A DNA stretch of 11,169 nt from Gammaproteobacteria bacterium UBA3498 (GTDB lineage Bacteria; Pseudomonadota; Gammaproteobacteria; Pseudomonadales; Pseudohongiellaceae). The notes beneath the pieces are model-generated. The model saw only the letters and a program-made list of their open reading frames with translations. It searched no databases and was not told the DNA's origin. The DNA lies in assembly GCA_002377605.1 (NCBI GenBank), contig DFQD01000167.1, positions 1 through 11,169 of the forward strand. Direction: 5' to 3'. Shown piece after piece: positions 1 to 7,375 of the stretch (position 1 is the first letter of the stretch; every line of letters starts with the position of its first letter). Both the position numbers and the translations under genes were made by a program.

Positions 1-830
1 TTGAAGATTCTCTTGATGAATTTTCAATGACAGCAGGGGAACGAATTGGTCATCATGACGCCCGCAAACAAGAGGAAGATCAGTCGGATCTATTTGAAAA
101 TGGCGAGCTTGAAGAAGAAACTGTCGTAGCATCTAAAGAAAAATCCGTATTCAGGTCATTGTTTTCTGCATTTAGAAGATCTAAGAAGGAAGAAAGACCA
201 TTGAAGGAACAGAAAGAAGAAGCAATCGACGAGATTCTGCTTGAAGATGTTGAGGATGAGACCGAAGCGGCAGATCAGGCTTTCGAGAAGGGTAATATTG
301 CTCATATCGAAGAGGCTGCTTCTGTGCGAGCGTTAGGAGTTGAGAGTTCTCCCTATGAAGAACAAAGTATTGAGGAGGAAATAAATCATCAATCCGAGGT
401 TATTGTAATTAATGTAATGGCTCGGCAAGGCGGGGCATTTGATGGGAGTGATTTATTGCAAGTGCTCATTACAGCTGGTCTAAGATTCGGCGACATGAAT
501 ATTTTTCACCATCGATTGAATAATAAGAATAAAGGCCCACTGATATTTAGTGTTGCCAATATTTTAAATCCCGGTACTTTTGATCTCAATAAAATGGAAG
601 AATTCTCCACTATTGGGATCAGTCTGTTCTTGGCGCTTCCTGCTCAAATAAATAACCTGCAAGCCTTTGAGCAAATGTTAGCGGTTGCGCAGCAAGTGCG
701 TGGAGCACTTGACGGTGAGCTTAAAGATGATCAGCGTAACGTCATGACGGCTCAAACTATTGAGCATTACCGCCAACGTATCAGAGATTTCGAATTACGC
801 CAATTAAAAGCTGCTGGCAGCCGCGTCTAG
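1..830 (+). CDS. zipA: ZipA, cell-division protein (5' end cut off by window edge)
   Basis: ZipA is an inner-membrane essential division protein whose C-terminal domain binds the C-terminal tail of FtsZ and tethers the Z ring. The frame (codons from base 3) is open to the left edge, so the ATG at 27 is internal; the N-terminal membrane anchor expected for the family lies outside the window. What is visible is a strongly charged, glutamate-rich linker with KKEER-type basic patches (to about residue 120 counted from base 27), then the ZipA C-terminal domain from about residue 125 (VIVINVMARQGG, then GLRFGDMNIFHH and PLIFSVANILNPG). The linker is acidic and poor in proline, unlike the P/Q-rich linker of Escherichia coli ZipA. 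The gene is followed after 19 bp by ligA, the usual zipA-ligA order in gammaproteobacteria, and the two are probably cotranscribed. The identification is firm; only the N-terminus is unknown. Confidence 0.95.
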   Translation, partial: EDSLDEFSMTAGERIGHHDARKQEEDQSDLFENGELEEETVVASKEKSVFRSLFSAFRRSKKEERPLKEQKEEAIDEILLEDVEDETEAADQAFEKGNIAHIEEAASVRALGVESSPYEEQSIEEEINHQSEVIVINVMARQGGAFDGSDLLQVLITAGLRFGDMNIFHHRLNNKNKGPLIFSVANILNPGTFDLNKMEEFSTIGISLFLALPAQINNLQAFEQMLAVAQQVRGALDGELKDDQRNVMTAQTIEHYRQRIRDFELRQLKAAGSRV

Positions 831-849
831 TTTTACAATATCTATACCC

Positions 850-2865
850 ATGACTGTTCCTGCAAAAGTAAAACGGGAAGTCATTTCCCTTCGTGAACAA
901 ATAAAGCATCATAATCGGCTTTATTACTCTCTCGATGCGCCAGAAATTCCTGATGCCGACTACGATGCGCTACTAATTCGTTTAGAGGAGCTAGAGAAGG
1001 AATATGATTTAGTAATATCTGATTCACCTACTCAGCGCGTAGGGGGAGCTCCGCTAAGTCAATTTGCTGAAGTTACTCATGAAATTCCCATGCTGTCACT
1101 CGCTAAAGTATTTAGCGAAAAAGATTTGCGTGATTTTGAGACTAGGATAAAGAAGCGCCTAGGGTCGGAAGAAGAATTAGTTTATAGCTGTGAGCCGAAA
1201 GTAGACGGTATTGCGGTCAGTCTACTTTATGTTGATGGGTTGTTGAACCGCGCGGCGACTCGCGGTGATGGTGTAATAGGTGAGGACATCACTCATAACG
1301 TTAAAACAATTCGCTCTATTCCTCTTAAGCTGAGTCAAAAGAAAAGTCGCTCCAGATTGGAAATCAGAGGTGAAATATTTCTTAGTAAACCCGGCTTTGA
1401 AAGTATAAATAAAAAAGCGCTGAATGAAGGCTCAAAGATCTTTGTCAATCCGCGTAACACAGCAGCAGGAGCTGTAAGGCAGCTTGATTCGAAAGCGACT
1501 GCCAAAATCCCCCTAGAAATGTATTGCTATAGCGTAGGAATTGTAGAGGGGATTAATCTTCCCAGGCGGTTGAGCGCGATATTTGAAGAACTAGCGGAGC
1601 TCGGTCTGCCAGTTAATCCTGAGCGTAAAACAGCTAATGGAATAGACGGCTGTATAGATTACTGTATGTCGCTATTGAGTAAGCGAGGTGATCTCGTTTA
1701 TGAAATAGATGGCGCGGTAATAAAAGTCGATGACTTAATCACACAACAAGCACTTGGTCAGAATACGAAGAGCCCACGTTGGGCTATGGCTTATAAATTT
1801 CCTGCCGAAGAAAAGTCAACTAAAATATTAGATGTCGGATTTCAAGTTGGGAGAACTGGAACTATTACTCCAGTGGCACGTTTGGATCCTGTTTTTGTGG
1901 GTGGGGTTACTGTAAGTAAAACTACTTTACATAATATGGATGAAATCGAGCGACTGGGGTTGAGAATTGGAGATACGGTAGTCGTGCGTCGGGCTGGAGA
2001 TGTAATTCCAAAAGTTATAAAAGTTTTGAATCAGGGAGAAAACAAAAATCGGGAAAAAGTAAAGCTTCCTAATAATTGCCCAGCCTGTGGTTCACCCATT
2101 GAAAAAGATGGAGAAGTTTTGTATCGCTGCAGCACTAGATTTATTTGCCCTGCGCAGCAAAAAGAATCCATAAAGCATTTTTCTTCTCGCACAGCAATGG
2201 ATATCGAAGGATTAGGTAGTAAGTTAGTTGATCAGTTGGTAGACGAAGGGTTGATTTCAAATGTTGCAGATATCTATTTGCTAACTACTCAACAGTTATC
2301 TCAACTAGAACGAATGGGAATGAAGTCTGCACAAAACTTAGTGGACATGATAGAAAAGAGCAAAGACACTACTTTGCTACGATTTCTATTTGCACTGGGC
2401 ATTCGTGAAGTTGGAGATGCTACAGCTCTGGCACTAGTTAATCATTTTGGGGATATCGATCCCATTGCCAAAGCGACTTCTGAAGAACTGGAAGAAGTAG
2501 AAGACATCGGTCCAATTGTGGCGGAGCACATCTCTGCGTTTTTCGAAAATAAAGATAATCTGAGTCTAATAGAAAAACTGAAGAAGGTCGGGATTAAATG
2601 GCCTACGGTTGATGTTGGTGCTTCGGAGAGACCTCTAGAAGGACAAACATTTGTGCTTACTGGCACATTAGAAACAATGTCGCGAAGCAATGCAAAAACT
2701 AAGCTGTCAGGACTTGGCGCTAAAGTTGTTGGGAGTGTGTCACAAAACACGAACTTTGTCGTAGCAGCCCCTGGAGCAGGATCAAAATTGACAAAAGCGG
2801 AAGATTTGGGTGTAAAAATCATGAATGAAGAGGAATTTTTATTCTTTCTTGATGATCTAAGTTAA
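850..2865 (+). CDS. ligA: LigA, NAD+-dependent DNA ligase
   Basis: Seals nicks in duplex DNA using NAD+ as AMP donor; the essential replicative and repair ligase of bacteria. At 671 residues it is full length. Domains in order: Ia NAD-binding region (HHNRLYYSLDAPEIPDADYD, about residues 20-40); adenylation domain with the KVDG motif at 117-120 (Lys117 is the predicted AMP-accepting lysine); OB fold after about 320; a four-cysteine zinc finger (C410, C413, C427, C433); helix-hairpin-helix repeats (about 450-580); and a C-terminal BRCT domain (about 593-671, with the GAGSKLTKAEDLG segment). The ATG at 850 aligns with the usual family start, but no good Shine-Dalgarno is visible. Translation is perhaps helped by coupling to zipA, which stops 19 bp upstream. 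No truncation or missing key residue was seen. Confidence 0.98.
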   Translation: MTVPAKVKREVISLREQIKHHNRLYYSLDAPEIPDADYDALLIRLEELEKEYDLVISDSPTQRVGGAPLSQFAEVTHEIPMLSLAKVFSEKDLRDFETRIKKRLGSEEELVYSCEPKVDGIAVSLLYVDGLLNRAATRGDGVIGEDITHNVKTIRSIPLKLSQKKSRSRLEIRGEIFLSKPGFESINKKALNEGSKIFVNPRNTAAGAVRQLDSKATAKIPLEMYCYSVGIVEGINLPRRLSAIFEELAELGLPVNPERKTANGIDGCIDYCMSLLSKRGDLVYEIDGAVIKVDDLITQQALGQNTKSPRWAMAYKFPAEEKSTKILDVGFQVGRTGTITPVARLDPVFVGGVTVSKTTLHNMDEIERLGLRIGDTVVVRRAGDVIPKVIKVLNQGENKNREKVKLPNNCPACGSPIEKDGEVLYRCSTRFICPAQQKESIKHFSSRTAMDIEGLGSKLVDQLVDEGLISNVADIYLLTTQQLSQLERMGMKSAQNLVDMIEKSKDTTLLRFLFALGIREVGDATALALVNHFGDIDPIAKATSEELEEVEDIGPIVAEHISAFFENKDNLSLIEKLKKVGIKWPTVDVGASERPLEGQTFVLTGTLETMSRSNAKTKLSGLGAKVVGSVSQNTNFVVAAPGAGSKLTKAEDLGVKIMNEEEFLFFLDDLS

Positions 2866-2916
2866 TAGGGTTGGCCGGGAGAGATGTCGTCGACTTCGCT
2901 AGATATTTATAAATAC

Positions 2917-2929
2917 GGAGATTTTTTTG
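2917..2929 (+). promoter_or_regulatory. Ribosome binding site fixing the TTG start of the SLT lipoprotein
   Basis: GGAG at 2917-2920 lies 6 bases before TTG at 2927. No ATG occurs in this frame until after the lipobox (first internal Met at residue 73), so this site and the intact lipoprotein signal together support the rare TTG start. Confidence 0.7.
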
Positions 2930-3583
2930 AATATATTTCAATCTCGAAGAAAGTATGCCTTTTATTCTTTGCGTAGTAGCAGGCTCTTATTACTGCTGTT
3001 AGTTAATTCGTTTCTGATAGCCTGTGTTGCCTCGCAACCAAATAACATTACTAACGTTTGTTCCATATTTGAAGATAGGAGAGGTTGGTATAGCGCAGCT
3101 AAATCTGCTGAAGATCGCTGGGGAATACCAATCGCGGTGAACATGGCATTCATTTACCAAGAGTCGAGTTTTCGTGCTCTAGCTAAGCCCGAACGAACTC
3201 GTATACTCTGGGTATTACCCGGGCCAAGGCCTTCGTCCGCTTACGGGTATGCACAGGCACTAGACGGTACTTGGGATGAGTATAGAGAGATTTCCGGGAA
3301 TAGTCGTGCATCTAGATCTGATTTTAATGACTCTATTGACTTCATAGCTTGGTACAACAGAAACTCCCGGCGCATTAATGATATTTCTACACTTGATGCT
3401 CGCAATCTGTATTTCGCATATCACGAAGGTAACGGTGGTTATCGGCGTGGAACTCATTGGGATAAACCTTGGTTATTGAACGCGGCGGATCGCGTGCAAA
3501 CTATTTCTGAGCGATTTGCTAGTCAATTAAACTCTTGTCGTCATGATTTAGAGAAAAATTGGTTTCAACGTCTTCTTTCCTAG
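2927..3583 (+). CDS. Putative lipoprotein with lytic transglycosylase (SLT) domain
   Basis: Predicted envelope lipoprotein with a lysozyme-like SLT fold, probably cleaving peptidoglycan glycan strands. The start is TTG at 2927, chosen because GGAG sits 6 bases upstream (2917-2920) and because this start gives a complete lipoprotein signal: a basic n-region, a leucine-rich core and the lipobox LIAC with the lipidated cysteine at residue 33. The SLT-like motifs are YQESSF (putative catalytic Glu79), SAYGYAQALDGTW (residues 104-116, equivalent to the GxxQ motif) and NLYFAYHEGNGGYRRG (160-175, equivalent to AYNxG). At 218 residues it is a compact single-domain member. It follows ligA by 61 bp on the same strand and may be cotranscribed. 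I infer a role in septal or envelope peptidoglycan remodelling from the domain and the neighbouring zipA. Catalytic activity is not proven, since the Q and N motifs differ from the best-studied Slt70/MltC enzymes. Confidence 0.82.
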   Translation: MNIFQSRRKYAFYSLRSSRLLLLLLVNSFLIACVASQPNNITNVCSIFEDRRGWYSAAKSAEDRWGIPIAVNMAFIYQESSFRALAKPERTRILWVLPGPRPSSAYGYAQALDGTWDEYREISGNSRASRSDFNDSIDFIAWYNRNSRRINDISTLDARNLYFAYHEGNGGYRRGTHWDKPWLLNAADRVQTISERFASQLNSCRHDLEKNWFQRLLS

Positions 3584-3654
3584 TAAACTTCAGTGTTTAT
3601 GATATTCAAATCATCTCCTAGGTAGATTCTTATTCGTTATCGTAACAGGTAGTT

Positions 3655-4437
3655 ATGAGTTGGTGGGGCAAAGTTGTTGGTGGGACCTTCGGGTTCATGA
3701 TGGGCGGTCCATTAGGTGCCGTGCTCGGAGCGGCCCTTGGAAACTATTTTGATACCGGCCTCGACGGCATAGCTACGGGTGGCTCGCTTGGGCTAGGCGC
3801 TACTGAAAGAGTTCAATCAGTTTTCTTTACTACCACATTCGCTGTAATGGGTTATATCGCGAAATCCGATGGTCGAGTTACTAAAGATGAAATAGCTTTA
3901 GCAAGCCAAGTGATGCAACAGATGCATCTGAATCAACAACAGCGAATTGTTGCAATTAATCTCTTCAACGAGGGTAAAAAGCCCGGCTTTCCTGTCCACG
4001 AAGTTCTAGCCCAATTTAAAAAAGAGATCTTTCGCCGCAGAAACCTTGTTCAAATGTTTCTAGAGATCGTCGTCGCTACCGCATTAGCGGATGGCCGAAT
4101 GGATGCGAGCGAAAAAAATGTACTGGAAGAAATCGCCAGAGATCTTGGCTATACCAAAAAACAATTTAATGAATTACTCTCTAGGCTAGCTGGACAAACA
4201 CAGTTCTCCGAAAAGGTATCCGCGGAGGAAAAACTGGTTGCTGCATACAAGTTGCTAGGCGTAACAGAAAATGAAAGCGACGCAGAAATAAAGAGATGCT
4301 ACCGCAAGCAAATGAGTCAACATCACCCTGACAAGTTAGTGTCTAAAGGGTTGCCGGGAGAGATGATAGATATAGCCACTCAGAAAACCCAAGACATAAA
4401 AAATGCCTACGAGTTAATCAGATCACATCGAAAGTAA
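3655..4437 (+). CDS. djlA: DjlA, membrane-anchored DnaJ-like co-chaperone
   Basis: Type III J-domain protein of the inner membrane that stimulates the ATPase of DnaK; in Escherichia coli it is linked to the Rcs envelope-stress pathway. The 260 residues match the family size (271 in E. coli). Layout: an N-terminal glycine-rich membrane segment (WWGKVVGGTFGFMMGG onward, about residues 2-30); a central TerB-like helical domain (about 53-178) with two DGR-containing repeats (AKSDGRVTKDE and ALADGRMDASE); and a C-terminal J domain (about 196-260) with the HPD triad at 224-226, needed to activate DnaK. The ATG at 3655 has a weak upstream purine stretch (AGG at 3647-3649). It lies 71 bp after the SLT lipoprotein, and no convincing terminator separates the two. 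It ends one base before the convergent beta-subunit gene. Identification is confident from the full domain order. Confidence 0.93.
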   Translation: MSWWGKVVGGTFGFMMGGPLGAVLGAALGNYFDTGLDGIATGGSLGLGATERVQSVFFTTTFAVMGYIAKSDGRVTKDEIALASQVMQQMHLNQQQRIVAINLFNEGKKPGFPVHEVLAQFKKEIFRRRNLVQMFLEIVVATALADGRMDASEKNVLEEIARDLGYTKKQFNELLSRLAGQTQFSEKVSAEEKLVAAYKLLGVTENESDAEIKRCYRKQMSQHHPDKLVSKGLPGEMIDIATQKTQDIKNAYELIRSHRK

Positions 4438-4438
4438 G

Positions 4439-5494
4439 TTATCTAAAAGTTTCGTTGATGCCCCGCAGAACTTTATTACCTGGACAAAGGTCATGATTAT
4501 TGAGGCGATTGAATGGTTTATCGACAGTGTCTTGCAATTCATGTAAATCTGAAGCTGACTGATTGATATAGAGCAATCCCGTTGCAATTTCACCTTTCTT
4601 CTTATGCTGATTTATATGGTGTAGAGCATTTTCTTTATCATAAGGATCATAATTAGTTTCTGTTTTATGTAAGTGAATTACGGAGCCATCGTGTAAGGTG
4701 ATTTCCTTTTCTTTGCCTGGTTCGTAGCTAGTTGTGATCTCTTTACGCATCGGCACAAAGTCCACTTGGCTAAGGGAGATATAGTTTTCCCAGGTGTTTT
4801 TATAGCCGTGTGTCGAGAAATCAGTGTTATTAAAAGTTACGCAGGGTGATATCACATCGATAAAAGCAAAGCCTTTATGAGTAAGACCTGCCTGAAGCAG
4901 CGGAATTAATTGCTGTTTGTCTCCAGAAAATGATCTGGCAACAAAACTGGCTCCGAGTTCAATAGCAAGGGTCGCCATATCAATATTATCGTAAAGACTT
5001 TCTTCGCCAGATTTGGTTTTAGATCCTAAATCCGCGGTAGCAGACAGCTGCCCTTTGGTTAGCCCGTAAGTTCCATTGTTAGCCACGATATAAAGCATAT
5101 TAATGCGACGCCGCACGATATGGCAGAACTGCCCAAGGCCGATTGATGCACTATCACCGTCACCTGAAATTCCTACATAATATAAATCTTTATTAGCTAA
5201 ATTAGCGCCAGTCGCAACCGATGGCATACGACCATGAACCGAGTTAAACCCATGAGACTTGCTCAGAAAGTAAGAAGGAATTTTTGACGAGCAGCCAATG
5301 CCTGATATCTTAGCAACATTGTGTGGCTCTAGGCTCATTTCAGCAGCCGCCTGAATGATTGCGGCGCTAATTGAGTCGTGCCCACAACCTCCACATAGAG
5401 TGGTCAAAGTACCTTCGTAATCGCGACGAGTTAGACCGATTTCATTCTCTTCGAGATCAGGGTGCTGAAATTTAGGTTTGCTGATATAACTCAT
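4439..5494 (-). CDS. 2-oxoacid:ferredoxin oxidoreductase, beta subunit (TPP-binding, KorB-like)
   Basis: Binds thiamine diphosphate and carries out the decarboxylation half of 2-oxoacid + CoA + oxidised ferredoxin -> acyl-CoA + CO2 + reduced ferredoxin, with the alpha subunit encoded upstream. Visible motifs: CGGCGH at 34-39 (C34, C37), GIGCS at 65-69 (C68) and SPC at 216-218 (C218), which together could hold the single [4Fe-4S] cluster of two-subunit enzymes; the TPP motif GDGDS at 111-115 followed by NN at 139-140; and GLTKGQ at 144-149. The length of 351 is typical of KorB-type subunits with the extended C-terminal tail. It is the last gene of the operon, 24 bp after the gamma-alpha gene, with only a weak ribosome site. 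By overall type 2-oxoglutarate is the likeliest substrate, but the sequence alone does not exclude pyruvate or branched-chain 2-oxoacids, so no gene symbol is assigned. Confidence 0.9.
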   Translation of the reverse strand: MSYISKPKFQHPDLEENEIGLTRRDYEGTLTTLCGGCGHDSISAAIIQAAAEMSLEPHNVAKISGIGCSSKIPSYFLSKSHGFNSVHGRMPSVATGANLANKDLYYVGISGDGDSASIGLGQFCHIVRRRINMLYIVANNGTYGLTKGQLSATADLGSKTKSGEESLYDNIDMATLAIELGASFVARSFSGDKQQLIPLLQAGLTHKGFAFIDVISPCVTFNNTDFSTHGYKNTWENYISLSQVDFVPMRKEITTSYEPGKEKEITLHDGSVIHLHKTETNYDPYDKENALHHINQHKKKGEIATGLLYINQSASDLHELQDTVDKPFNRLNNHDLCPGNKVLRGINETFR

Positions 5495-5518
5495 TAGGTT
5501 ATTAATCCAAAAACTTAG

Positions 5519-7375
5519 TTAAGCTGGAACATCTTTTGTTGCTTCAAGAGTGGGCATCGATTCCAGTATTTCTCTCTCAATATGTTGAGCCGTTATCAAT
5601 ATGCCGTTATAGCTCAAGATTGAGTGTAATTGATCTTCATTTGCGTTCAATTCGATTTTTAACAAGCTCTTTAGCTGTGCATCTCGGTTTTGTTCTATTA
5701 CATAAACAAGGATATGGCTATCAATAAATTCCTTAATGTTCTTGTGAAAAGGGAAAGATTTAATGCGTAAGGTGTCTAAGGAAATACCTTTTTTTGCCAG
5801 GCTATCCAATACTTCCTGAATGGCGCTGGTAGTTGTGCCAAGATAGATCATGCCTAAACGGCTTTTGTCTATATCGGATATTTCAGGCTGTGGTATGTAA
5901 TTTAGAGCAGATTCAAATTTAAGCGCAATTCGGTCCATAACTTCTGCATAGACATCACCGTCTTCTGTATAAGCCGCATTACCATCATGTGAACTACCAC
6001 GAGTAAAGTAGCTACCCTTATTAGGATGGGTGCCAGGATAAGTTCGGTAAGGGATGCCATCGCTATCTACATCCTGATAGCGACCAAATTTTTCGATTTC
6101 ATCTAGTTCTTTTGCAGTTAAAACTTTACCTTTATCATATATACGCTTGTCGTCCCAAACTAATTGATCGCAAACTTGCTCATTCATTCCTAGTTCTAAA
6201 TCACTCATTACGATGACTGGAGTTTGCAGACGATCAGAAATATCGAAGGCATCTGCAGCAAATTCGAAACATTCCTTGGCAGTAGAAGGGAATAGGAGAA
6301 TCTGTTTGGTGTCGCCGTGGGAAGCGTAAGCGCAGCTTAGTAAATCACCTTGTTGTGTACGAGTGGGCATACCTGTTGAAGGTCCGACTCGTTGGATGTT
6401 GAATAGCACTACCGGGACTTCAGAAAAATAGGCAAGCCCTAAAAATTCTTGCATTAAGGAAACCCCTGGCCCAGAAGACGCAGTAAAAGCTCTAGCACCA
6501 TTCCACCCGGCGCCTATCGCGATACCTATAGCCGCCAACTCGTCTTCTGCCTGGACGATGGAGTATTTATTTTTCCCTGAACCTGGATCGATTCTTAAGC
6601 GTTTGCAGTATTTGCTAAATGCATCAACTACGGAAGTGGATGGTGTTAATGGGTACCAAGATGCTATGGTCGCTCCGCCGTAAACACAACCTAGCCCAAC
6701 AGCAGTATTTCCGTCGATTAAAATCTTACCTTTATTCTTGTTAGATGTTCTGAGTTGAAGTGGGAGTGGGCACTCAAAATTTTCACTGGCGTATTGATGT
6801 CCAAGTTCTAACGCATGAATGTTAGGCAGAATTAACTTTTCTTTACCGCGAAACTGATCACTGACTAATCCTGTTAATACCTTAAAATCAATATTCAAAA
6901 AAGCCGCTAATGCTCCGACATAGACAATATTTTTAAACAGTTGTCTCTGCGCGATTCTATCAAACTCTTTTAAACAAATATTTTTCAGTGGAATTGGTAG
7001 ATAGGTAATATCATCTCGAATCAGTTCTTTGTTTAATGACTTCGATGAATCAAATAAGACATAGCCGCCAGGAACAACTGCGTCGATATCTTCTTTTATG
7101 GTTTGCTCATTCATAGCCACCATCAAATCCACACCTTCACGTCGGCCTAAATATGAATCTTCTGAGATGCGCACTTCATACCAGGTAGGCAAGCCTTGTA
7201 TATTTGAAGGAAAGATGTTGTGTGGGCTAACAGGAATCCCCATACGAAAAACAGCTTTTGCAAACATATTGTTAGCGCTGGCAGATCCGGAACCGTTCAC
7301 ATTGGCGAACTTAACTACAAAGTCATTTACCTTGGGTATGGATTTTACTTTGGTCGAATGAACTAACTCTGGCAC
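5519..7375 (-). CDS. 2-oxoacid:ferredoxin oxidoreductase, fused gamma-alpha subunit (KorA-like)
   Basis: Partner of the downstream TPP-binding beta subunit. The N-terminal part (about residues 17-195) is the gamma domain (NDFVVKFANVNGSGSASANN, then FPSNIQGLPTWYEVRISE). The alpha (pyrimidine-binding) domain follows from about 218, with YPLTPSTSV at 241-249, QAEDE at 275-279 (a glutamate here is expected to activate TPP), TASSGPG at 298-304 and RVGPSTGMPTRTQQGD at 329-344. A C-terminal domain (about 500-618) completes the KorA fold; there are no ferredoxin-type cysteine clusters, so electrons must leave through the beta-subunit cluster. The start is GTG at 7375, overlapping the last 13 bases of the flavoprotein gene, which suggests translational coupling; the next ATG is at residue 37, inside the conserved gamma domain. 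The gamma domain is of the NGSGSASANN type rather than the more familiar GDSGDG type, which marks a distinct, less studied branch. Confidence 0.9.
   Translation of the reverse strand: MPELVHSTKVKSIPKVNDFVVKFANVNGSGSASANNMFAKAVFRMGIPVSPHNIFPSNIQGLPTWYEVRISEDSYLGRREGVDLMVAMNEQTIKEDIDAVVPGGYVLFDSSKSLNKELIRDDITYLPIPLKNICLKEFDRIAQRQLFKNIVYVGALAAFLNIDFKVLTGLVSDQFRGKEKLILPNIHALELGHQYASENFECPLPLQLRTSNKNKGKILIDGNTAVGLGCVYGGATIASWYPLTPSTSVVDAFSKYCKRLRIDPGSGKNKYSIVQAEDELAAIGIAIGAGWNGARAFTASSGPGVSLMQEFLGLAYFSEVPVVLFNIQRVGPSTGMPTRTQQGDLLSCAYASHGDTKQILLFPSTAKECFEFAADAFDISDRLQTPVIVMSDLELGMNEQVCDQLVWDDKRIYDKGKVLTAKELDEIEKFGRYQDVDSDGIPYRTYPGTHPNKGSYFTRGSSHDGNAAYTEDGDVYAEVMDRIALKFESALNYIPQPEISDIDKSRLGMIYLGTTTSAIQEVLDSLAKKGISLDTLRIKSFPFHKNIKEFIDSHILVYVIEQNRDAQLKSLLKIELNANEDQLHSILSYNGILITAQHIEREILESMPTLEATKDVPA

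Noticed and set aside
2442..2822. 126-codon minus-strand ORF
   Set aside because: It lies entirely within ligA in the HhH/BRCT region; composition and lack of any motif mark it as a shadow frame.
2874..4365. 13-base repeat GCCGGGAGAGATG at 2874-2886 and 4353-4365
   Set aside because: One copy is inside the djlA coding sequence and the other is intergenic; no further copies or structure were seen, so probably chance.
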